DNA of 64,000 bases from an uncultured Verrucomicrobiae bacterium (lineage in GTDB: Bacteria; Verrucomicrobiota; Verrucomicrobiia; Limisphaerales; UBA1096). The position numbers and the translations under genes are program-made. The notes below the pieces were generated by a model. It was not told where the DNA came from. It saw only the letters and a list, made by a program, of their open reading frames with translations, and did not search any database. The stretch spans positions 39,496 to 103,495 of the forward strand of contig CALJHX010000019.1 in the NCBI GenBank assembly GCA_937770485.1, read 5' to 3'. Positions 28,175 to 35,900 of the stretch are shown one piece after another. Within the stretch, counting starts at the first letter, position 1, and every line of letters starts with the position of its first letter.

Positions 28175-29107
28175 TTAGTGTTTCAGTGCTGGAAGCCCAT
28201 AAAATTTCAGTGCGTTCTTGAAGAAAAATTTCTCCCGAGCCGCGCGGCTCTTATCCGCAAAGAACCCCTTCACAACCGCGAGGTATTCACCGTAGGTGCC
28301 GCCGCGCATGGTCACCGGCCAGTTACTGCCGTAGATCAGACGGTCTTCGCCGAACGCCTCCCACAACACATCGAGTTCCGACTGGTAGAACGACAGATTC
28401 CTTGGCGACGGCTGGCGGTGTGATTGCTGGAATAAGCCGGAGATTTTGCAGTTTACGTTTGAATTCTTCGCCGCTTTTTGGACAGCTGCAATCCATTTTG
28501 GATCGGCCGGTTTACCTTCAATGTCTGCCCCAGCCACGTGGTTTATCAAAATCTTTAACTTGGGCAAACGCTTGGAGATCATGTCAACGTCATCAAGACT
28601 GTATTGAAACATCAAAACATCGAGCGTCTGATTCCTGTCGGACAGCAATTGGAGATCGCTCCACACCGCCTCGTTTTCAAAGAAACTATCGCCACCGGGC
28701 CTCTCGCGCATGCGAATGCCAACAAAACGACCATCCTTCGACAACTTAGTCAGGTGTTTTTTGAAATCCGGTGTGCCAATTTCAAGGCTACCGACCAACC
28801 CGATGTAACGATTTGGATCGTGTTTCACCAGGTCGAGCACCCACTGGTTGTCAGGAATCCATTTGCTCGCTTCGACGATAACCGTGGCATTGATACCGTT
28901 CTCATCCGACACCTTGTCGAAATGCTCGGTGAGTACCGGTCGGTACAAAACCTCGTCGTCCTTCGGTGGCCAAGGCAGGCCCTCCGGCCGGGTGGTATCG
29001 TATAAATGAATGTGCGTATCGATGATCGGGATATCGGCGTTCTTTTGGTAGGTCGAACAACCGGCAAGGAACACCGATGTCAAAACGGTAACTATCAGTT
29101 TCTTCAT
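28175..29107 (-). CDS. Lipoprotein amidohydrolase (Amidohydrolase_2 family)
   Basis: This 310-aa protein has a lipoprotein signal with lipobox LAGC at residues 14-17. It has a TIM-barrel amidohydrolase fold with the metal motif DTHIHLYD near residue 30, GIRMRERPGG, ILINHVAG and, near the end, IYGSNWPV. In most relatives the last motif is GSDWP, with Asp as a catalytic or metal residue; here it is Asn, so the mechanism may differ. The family includes L-fuconolactone and other lactone hydrolases acting on sugars. It is the last gene of an operon after DUF1552 and DUF1592 genes (12-base spacing), a set typical of Planctomycetes and Verrucomicrobia. Confidence 0.85.
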   Translation of the reverse strand: MKKLIVTVLTSVFLAGCSTYQKNADIPIIDTHIHLYDTTRPEGLPWPPKDDEVLYRPVLTEHFDKVSDENGINATVIVEASKWIPDNQWVLDLVKHDPNRYIGLVGSLEIGTPDFKKHLTKLSKDGRFVGIRMRERPGGDSFFENEAVWSDLQLLSDRNQTLDVLMFQYSLDDVDMISKRLPKLKILINHVAGADIEGKPADPKWIAAVQKAAKNSNVNCKISGLFQQSHRQPSPRNLSFYQSELDVLWEAFGEDRLIYGSNWPVTMRGGTYGEYLAVVKGFFADKSRAAREKFFFKNALKFYGLPALKH

Positions 29108-29119
29108 ATGAAAGACGAA

Positions 29120-30478
29120 CTAAACACCCTTGGTCAAGCCGCTCATCGGCGATTCTGCGTCGGCAAACTCCTCCACTCCAACGCCCATTCGTTGCATCGT
29201 CGCTAAATGATATTTTGAGAGAGAGTAGTTTTTCCGGTATTTGAGGAATCGACCATTTTTAATCGTGCCACCGCCGCCACCTGCAAACACCACTGGCAGA
29301 TTCTCCTCACCGTGAGCATGACCGTCCCCAAGACTGGAACCGTAAAGGAGCATGGAGTTTTCGAGTAGCGTGCCATTGCCTTCGTCTATGCTCTTCATTT
29401 TACCAAGCATGTAGGCAAACTGGCGGTTGTGCCAGGCGGTGATCACATTGTACATGTCGCGTTTTTGAGAAACGGTCTTCCACGAGTTGATGCCGTCATC
29501 GTCCTCGGACTTGCCGCTGATATCACGATAGTGCGACAGCGCATGCCAAGTACCCCGAACACCATCAATGAAGTCGAAGTATCGGTTGCTCTGACCGTGA
29601 TCCAGCATCAGCGAACCCACACGCGTTGCCCCCGACCAAAAGCCAAGCACCATCAAATCCATCATGGTACGCATATAATCCTCGTGATTATCCGGAATGC
29701 CCAACTGGGGTCGCTTAAACTCCATCCCCTTCACTTGGCCAAGCGCGGATTTGTCGGCTTGTTTTTCGGCAAACTCCATCCTGCGTTCCACTGAACGAAG
29801 TGACTCCAAATACTCATCAATCTTTTGCTGATCTATCCGACCAACGCGACGCTTCAAACTCCTTGCTTGACCATTGACCAAGTCAATCACGCCCTTGTCG
29901 GTGACTCCGTCACTGGCTTTGCGAAACATCCGGTCATAGATTGTCCGTGGATTGGTATCACGCGTGGCCGGCAGTTTTTCGCCTACCCACGAAATGGTAT
30001 TCCGCGGCAGGCTGTTGGAGAAATAGCCCTCGCCCTTCATTGACATATCGAGCGACGGCAACATCGTGTCTTTGCCAACCTGACGCGCGATGATCTGATC
30101 GACCGACGCGCCTCCGGCACTCACGCGCGAACCGCTATACGAACCCCCGGTCAGCCAAGTCGCCGTACCGGCTCCGTGACCATTGCCGCGTGGCGTCCAA
30201 ATATTTCGAGCAACCAAAATGTCTTCCTTGAATGGCTCGAGGTCCTTCATCCACTTGTTCAGTTTCAGAAGCTCGCCATCGCCCCCAACCTTCTCCGGCT
30301 CCCAGCCGCCCTTGGCCACGCCGTTGGGGAAATAAAGATAACCGACACGCAGCTTCGGCCGCTTGGGCGTCACTGCCAACGCCGACAGCGGCTGCATCGC
30401 TTCAAGCCACGGCAGAGACACGGCTGCACCCACTGCACGAAGCACGGTTCTTCGTGAGATTTGCCAAGATTTAGCCAT
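29120..30478 (-). CDS. DUF1552 protein with twin-arginine-like signal
   Basis: This 452-aa protein starts MAKSWQISRRTVLRAVGAA, with a twin-Arg pair and hydrophobic segment consistent with Tat export. The body matches DUF1552: VGYLYFPNGVAKGGWEPEK near the start, WTPRGNGHGAGTATWLTGG, then LMLDHGQSNRYFDFIDG and DGHAHGEENLPVVFAGG. DUF1552 genes almost always sit beside DUF1592/1587/1588 cytochrome-type genes in Planctomycetes and Verrucomicrobia, as here, where the upstream gene overlaps it by 8 bases. The overlap points to coupled translation. The biochemical role is unknown; a periplasmic redox or hydrolytic role with the cytochrome partner is inferred. Confidence 0.9.
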   Translation of the reverse strand: MAKSWQISRRTVLRAVGAAVSLPWLEAMQPLSALAVTPKRPKLRVGYLYFPNGVAKGGWEPEKVGGDGELLKLNKWMKDLEPFKEDILVARNIWTPRGNGHGAGTATWLTGGSYSGSRVSAGGASVDQIIARQVGKDTMLPSLDMSMKGEGYFSNSLPRNTISWVGEKLPATRDTNPRTIYDRMFRKASDGVTDKGVIDLVNGQARSLKRRVGRIDQQKIDEYLESLRSVERRMEFAEKQADKSALGQVKGMEFKRPQLGIPDNHEDYMRTMMDLMVLGFWSGATRVGSLMLDHGQSNRYFDFIDGVRGTWHALSHYRDISGKSEDDDGINSWKTVSQKRDMYNVITAWHNRQFAYMLGKMKSIDEGNGTLLENSMLLYGSSLGDGHAHGEENLPVVFAGGGGGTIKNGRFLKYRKNYSLSKYHLATMQRMGVGVEEFADAESPMSGLTKGV

Positions 30479-32384
30479 TATTAACTACTTCCTTCGATTC
30501 GTTGTCCGGTTCCACACGGTTTTTACGGAACTGAAACGGGTAACTTTTCACCACTTCGCGCACCAATGTTTGCATCCGGTAACCGTCCTTTTTGAACGTC
30601 GCTAGGATTTTACGCACTGCAGGCTCATCGTAATACTCAAGTTGCCTGCCAAGCCCGTAGGAAAGCATTTTACGGATCACCTGACGAGCCAAGTCGTCCA
30701 ACTTCTCAGCAAGGATCACCTCGCGCAAACCAACCGGCCCCTCGAATTCCGTGCCACTGGGCAGTTTGCCCTTGGCGTCGATCGTGCGGCCGCGGCTCTT
30801 GGTTCGCCACCGACCAAACCAGTCGTAGTTTTCCAAAGAAAAACCAAGCGGATCCATCTCACGATGGCAGGAGTTGCAGCGTGGATCCTTGCTGTGCATC
30901 TCAAGTTTTTGGCGGAAGGAGAGTTTGCGGTTTTCCTCAATTCCCTCGTCCAGTTCACCGACATCGGGCGGCGGCGGCGGCGGCGGCGTGCCGAGTAGCG
31001 AATTCAAAATCCACTCCCCGCGGCGAATCGGACTCGTGCGATATGGCGATGAGGTCACCGCCAAAACCGATGCTTGGCCAAAGAGACCGTAGCGCCGTTT
31101 GTCCGTGTGCGACACCCGACGCATCTCCATCCCTTCGACGCCTTTCAATTTGTAAAACTTGGCCAACTCCTCGTTCACAAAAGTATTCTTCGAATCGATC
31201 AGGTCTTTCAGCGGACGATTCTCCCGAACGAGCGCTGTAAAAACCATCGCCGACTCCTTTTTCATCGCTGCCATCAGCGTGTCGGTACACCAAGGATTGT
31301 CAATGGGGTCTAGCCGCACACGCACCCCCAACGCATCAAAGCCAAGCCACTGCGCTGCGAATACGCTACCCAACGTTCCTGCCTTGGGATCGGCAAGCAT
31401 ACGGGTGACCTGCTCCGCTAGCACCCCCGGCTTGGCCAAGCGCTTCTCGGCGGCGAGTTGGAACAGCTCGTCATCGGGCATGCTCGCCCAAAGATAGTAT
31501 GACAGCCGACAGGCCAGCTCGTAGTCGCTGAGCTGATACGACTCATCTGTGTCCTGGGCAATTTCCGACTTCAGCAGAAACGCGGGTGAAACCAAGGCGG
31601 CCCCAAGTGCTCGGCGGATTGCCATCTCAAAGCTTTCGCCCGCCTTTCGCGAACGGGCATAAACTCCGTTAAGTTCTTTCGCCTCATCTTCAGTCGGCGG
31701 CCGCCGAAACGCACGAAGCATAAAGCGGTCGATGATTTTCCGCGCTGCCTCTTTTTCAGTAATCTTCCCGCTTGGCCAAGCGACAAAAACGGGCGAGTCC
31801 GCGCTTGGTTTTCTATCCAGCGGCACCACCGCTTCAACCGCCTTGTCAACCGCACTAAGGTAGCGTTCCATCAAAATTGGCTGAAGGAAGAGGGTGTTCG
31901 CGCTGTTCTCGAACCCACTTGTTCCACTGAGATCAATCGGGAAATCAGCAACCAAGTTCAGGTCCAAACCCAGCAGGTCGCGCAGCGTGTTGCTGAATTC
32001 GGTATGCGTCAGTCGACGAACCGGCTCATAGCCAGGATTGTCAACCTGGCTGTAGTCAAAGTGGTTAATTTCCGAGTCGAGCCAATTTAGCAACCGCTCC
32101 TTCTCCTCCGGCTTAGGTTGCGGTTTTTTCTTGGGCGGCATATCGCCGTTCTCGATCCTAGAGATGACCGTTCTCCACAAATCCATATTCTTGACCAACG
32201 GCTTGGCCCCCAGTGCGGCTTCAAGGTCAACTTCCCCTTTTTGCGAATCGGAATCGTGGCAATCGAGACAGTAATTCTCAATCAGAACTAGCCCCGGTTG
32301 CTCCACGGCGGACACGCCATTGGGCAAACAAAGCCAAGTCGCCGCAGCTAGAAGCACCGATTTGACTTGTTTACTGTTGATCAC
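30471..32384 (-). CDS. DUF1592/DUF1587/DUF1588 cytochrome c-type protein
   Basis: This is the planctomycete-cytochrome protein with an N-terminal CLDCH heme site, DUF1587 (VRRLTHTEFSNTLRDLLGLD), DUF1592, DUF1588 and a second Cys-x2-Cys-His (CNSCHREMDPLGFSLENYD). I place the start at GTG 32384: it begins MINSKQVKSVLLAAATWLCL, a good signal peptide, with GGCGGAG eight bases upstream. A longer frame to 32474 would add residues that lie partly in the repeated element at 32443-32562 and have no Shine-Dalgarno. The protein is periplasmic and probably passes electrons or acts with the DUF1552 partner; no reaction is established. Four TTGGCCAA sites lie in the gene. Confidence 0.9.
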   Translation of the reverse strand: MINSKQVKSVLLAAATWLCLPNGVSAVEQPGLVLIENYCLDCHDSDSQKGEVDLEAALGAKPLVKNMDLWRTVISRIENGDMPPKKKPQPKPEEKERLLNWLDSEINHFDYSQVDNPGYEPVRRLTHTEFSNTLRDLLGLDLNLVADFPIDLSGTSGFENSANTLFLQPILMERYLSAVDKAVEAVVPLDRKPSADSPVFVAWPSGKITEKEAARKIIDRFMLRAFRRPPTEDEAKELNGVYARSRKAGESFEMAIRRALGAALVSPAFLLKSEIAQDTDESYQLSDYELACRLSYYLWASMPDDELFQLAAEKRLAKPGVLAEQVTRMLADPKAGTLGSVFAAQWLGFDALGVRVRLDPIDNPWCTDTLMAAMKKESAMVFTALVRENRPLKDLIDSKNTFVNEELAKFYKLKGVEGMEMRRVSHTDKRRYGLFGQASVLAVTSSPYRTSPIRRGEWILNSLLGTPPPPPPPDVGELDEGIEENRKLSFRQKLEMHSKDPRCNSCHREMDPLGFSLENYDWFGRWRTKSRGRTIDAKGKLPSGTEFEGPVGLREVILAEKLDDLARQVIRKMLSYGLGRQLEYYDEPAVRKILATFKKDGYRMQTLVREVVKSYPFQFRKNRVEPDNESKEVVNNG

Positions 32385-32442
32385 CTTTATAACTCCGCCA
32401 ATAGGACGGCTGCGATTGTTGTGATTATGAATTTCATAAGGG

Positions 32443-32562
32443 CACTTCTGGAAACTTCTGAAACGCCGGAACAAGATTGCTCTCTTGGTGGGTTATTTGA
32501 AAGAGTGCTCTTTTGCTAGGTTATTTGATTTTGAATGAATTAAATTGCAGTTTCCAGAAGTG
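32443..32562. mobile_element. Small element with inverted ends, copy B
   Basis: The 120-base element begins CACTTCTGGAAACT and ends AGTTTCCAGAAGTG, a perfect 14-base inverted repeat. Internally a unit of about 29 bases (TGCTCT then a TTATTTGA end) is present twice; copy A has one. It lies 58 bases upstream of the DUF1592 start, so it could carry or alter that promoter. Confidence 0.7.
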
Positions 32563-32598
32563 TCCTGAAGGCAAAAAAGGAAACTGGAAGCAAGGCTA

Positions 32599-32629
32599 GT
32601 CCGCCAACCGAAGGAGGTTTATGGCGGAC
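32599..32629 (+). promoter_or_regulatory. Hairpin presenting a Shine-Dalgarno in its loop
   Basis: GTCCGCCA pairs with TGGCGGAC around a 15-base loop containing AAGGAGG. The ATG of the small frame at 32621 starts at the edge of the stem. The AAGGA in a loop resembles a CsrA-type binding site, but no csrA gene is in the window. Confidence 0.4.
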
Positions 32630-32743
32630 AACCGGAATGAGCGCCTCGCTCCCAGTCGTTTCCCCAAACAACGTCGTAGCAACCCGAAGAACGACGTTAA
32701 TAAATGTATTAGCACCGGAAATGCCAAGCTTTCCAACGGCTAA
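32621..32743 (+). CDS. Possible small basic protein (40 aa)
   Basis: An ATG follows a strong GGAGG with good spacing and opens a 40-codon frame rich in Arg, Lys and Asn (MADNRNERLAPSRF at the start). It overlaps the hairpin at 32599-32629. Just after the stop, an imperfect hairpin (AACGGC/GGCTGTT with wobble pairs) is followed by seven T, a plausible terminator. There is no homologue I recognise. The opposite strand has an 88-codon frame at 32540-32806, so chance openness is possible; I hold this at low confidence. Confidence 0.3.
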   Translation: MADNRNERLAPSRFPKQRRSNPKNDVNKCISTGNAKLSNG

Positions 32744-32851
32744 AAAGGCTGTTTTTTTATCCTTAAGACTCTTGGCCAAGGGAAATGACCTGAGAAAAAC
32801 GCGCAAGTTGCGTGAATCTCACGCCGGAATTGGATACCTAGCCAAGCGCAG

Positions 32852-32880
32852 AAAAAGCCGCCGGCGTGAACCGGCGGCTT
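32852..32880 (-). terminator. Rho-independent terminator after the second giant gene
   Basis: AAGCCGCCGG pairs with CCGGCGGCTT around CGTGAA, followed on the minus strand by five T. It lies 23 bases after the stop of the 32904 frame. Confidence 0.85.
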
Positions 32881-32903
32881 GTTAATTGGTTGCTCCGCTT
32901 GGC

Positions 32904-35900
32904 CTATTCTTCCCCACCGCCAACGACTAGCACGGCGCGGTAAAACCCAGTGGCCTCGGCCCACGTCTCCTTGTCCAAGGTCTTCGCACTGGCGGCGTCA
33001 GTGAGCACGGCTTTGCCGGTGTCGTCGGTGACGACGTTGGCCAGTGTGCTCCACGATTTCAGGTCGGTGCTGAACTGCAGCTTGTACTCAGTTGCAGCAT
33101 CACCCGTGACGGAGAGCTGCAGCCCTTCGGCGGTGATGCCTACGACGGCTAGGTTCGGCTCCGTTTCCGGCTCCGGCTCAATCACTCGTACCTCGGGCAG
33201 GAAGACGTTGTCGATAAATGCCGCATCCATCCCGGCGAAGGTGCTGGGGTCCTTCCGGTAGCGCCACTCGAGCCGATTGTTGCCGGCCTGCAGCGGGAAC
33301 TCGAATTCCCTCCAGTTCACGCGGCCGGACCACTTGGCCAATACGCGGCCGTTCACCGCAAACTCGAGGTAATCCCAATCCTGCTCCGAGCTGATTTTTA
33401 CGTGGAACGAACCAGTACCGGCTCCTGTTTCCCTTTCGAGTACAAGGATCGACTCCTGTGAGTCTGTGATCTTGCCGGAACGCAGCGAATAGCTGCCTTC
33501 GTAAACCTGATCCGTCTGTGCGTACCACGGCTTGCTGCCGGCGCTGCTCAAACCGGAATCCGGTGGTATCATTCCCATCTCAAAGGTGATCAGGCCCGAC
33601 ACCGGCTGGTCGTTGTCAAGAACAGTCACCGTCGCGGTCAACTCACCCACCAAGGTCAGGCTCTCGGACGGGTCAGACAATGTCACGGAAAGCTGCTCGG
33701 TCAGCTCCTCATCGAAATCGTCCACAATGCCGATAATCAACGAAGCCGAGGCCGCTCCCGGGGCAAAGGTCAGCACGCCGGTCGCAGCGGCGTTGTAATC
33801 CTCGTCTGCCGTCGCGGTGATGGCGATGATGGCGTAATTCACGGTGGACTCCTCGCTCAAACCTCCAAACCGGTTGATGGCCAGCACGACTTCCCCGTCA
33901 CTTTCTCGCACCTCGTACGCCAACTGATCCAGACTGGCGGAACTCTCGTTGTCGATCACCACCACCTCTATCGAAGTGCGGCCGCCCAGGTCGATGCCCT
34001 CGGCTTCACTGCTCAAATCGATGGTGAACGTCTCAGTGCCCTCCGCCAATTCGTCATCCAGCAGGCTGATCGAGATTGTCGCCTCGCGCCCTCCCTGGTC
34101 GAAGGTGATGTCGCCGGACGCGGCGGTAAAGTCTTCGCCCTGCTTGGCCGTGCCGTCCACAGTCTTGTACTGAACCGTCACCGGTTCCTGCACCCTTCCG
34201 GAGCGGATGACCTTGAACTCATAGTTGGCCGTGCCCTCGTCGTACTCGATCTGCGGGGCCCGAAACTCCACCCGGCCAAGCGCAAACTGCTCACCGCCGA
34301 AAACGCGGGTGATGTTGTTTTGGTCGTACTCACCCACCCGGGTGAACTGGCCGCCGAACAGGATGTTGCCGTCCGGTTGAAGTGCCACGGTGAATACCGG
34401 GCCGTTGGCCCCCTCGCCGGGATCAAAGTTGCGATCGAGTTCGCCGTTGTAGTGCAGTCGAGCGTAGCTGTTTCGCGAATAGCCACTGATCTCAGTGAAT
34501 TCGCCGCCAATGATGACCTTGCCATCGAAGAGTGTGCCAACATCAAATACCGCGCCGTTGATGCCCACGGCCGCGCCGCCCCATTCCTCGTCTAGGATGC
34601 CGTTGGGCTGCAGGCGGGCTACATAGGGATACTCCTTCCCATCCACGATGGTGAATTCTCCACAGATGATGATGCCACCGTCCTGCTGAATGCCCACCGA
34701 GTGGACGATGCCGTTGGCTCCAATGCCGGGCGAAAATCCCGCGTCAGCCGATCCGTCGGGGTTCAGGCGGGCGATCTTGCCAAAGCTGCCGCCAGCCACG
34801 ATCCCGAACTCACCCACCACGACCAGCTTGCCGTCCGCCTGGATGGCGATGTCGCGAATCGGCTTGTCGGCCCCGGTGCCCATCGCGAAGGTGGCATCAA
34901 TCGAGCCGTCGGGGTTCAGGCGTGCGATGTTCTTCGCGGCCTCGCCGGCAACTTTCTTGAAGTCACCACCGATGACGATGCCGCCGTCGGACTGAACTGC
35001 CACCGCGAACACCTCGCCCTCCACTCCCGCGCCGATGGCGAATGTATTATCGTAGCCGCCGTCCGCATTGAGCCGGGATGCCGACAACACTGCGTTGCCG
35101 TCAACGAAGGTGTAGCGGCCACCCGGGATCGGCTTGCGATCCGGCTGGACGCCCAGCGACCGGACGATGTCATCGAGGCCGGTGCCGATATTGAAGCTGC
35201 TGTCCACGTAGCCGTCCGGGTGCAGGCGGCTGACGTAGCCGTAGTTCACGCCGCCGACGCGGGTGAAGTCGCCACCGAGCAGGATTCGCTCATCCTGGTC
35301 GACAAGGATGCTGAATACCGGGCCGTTGGCACCACCCTTCAGGTTGAAACCGGGATCCACGCCACCAGGCATCTCATCATCGATGATGGTCACCTGAATG
35401 CTGATCGACTCGCCCAAGGTCGCGGAACCCTCTAGCGCGATGTCAGGGGAAACAATGGCAGCGGTGAGATTCAGCTCGAAGGTTTCCAGTCCCTCCATCT
35501 CGATATCGTCGATAATCGGCACAACGATGACGGCGGTTTCCTGGCCTGCCTCGAACGTTATCCGGCCCGCACCTTTCAAATAATCCGCCGTGTTTTGAGC
35601 CTTACCATCGGTGACGTCGTACTCGATCAGAACTGGATTGACAACGCCACCGGTGCGGCTCACCTGGACGAATAGCGGCCCGCCGTTCTCCGCCGTCTCC
35701 ACGGAATCAACGGTCAGTTCGAATGAGCATTCGTCATCGATGATCCCAACGACTGAGGTTCCCTGGTTGGCAATGTAACCGGCCTCGGGGTTGCTCAGAA
35801 TCATGCTGAACACCTCAAGCGGCTCGGTCTCGATGTCATCGTAGATAGGGACAGCCACCTGGGCCAAGCTGGCGTCAATTGGGAACTCGATCTGCATGCC

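Noticed and set aside
30471..32474. Longer start of the DUF1592 gene at 32474
   Set aside because: The extra residues fall partly in the mobile element and precede a proper signal peptide with its own Shine-Dalgarno at GTG 32384.
32540..32806. 88-codon minus-strand frame over element copy B and the hairpin
   Set aside because: It runs across the element end and the inverted repeat, has no Shine-Dalgarno and ends inside the element.
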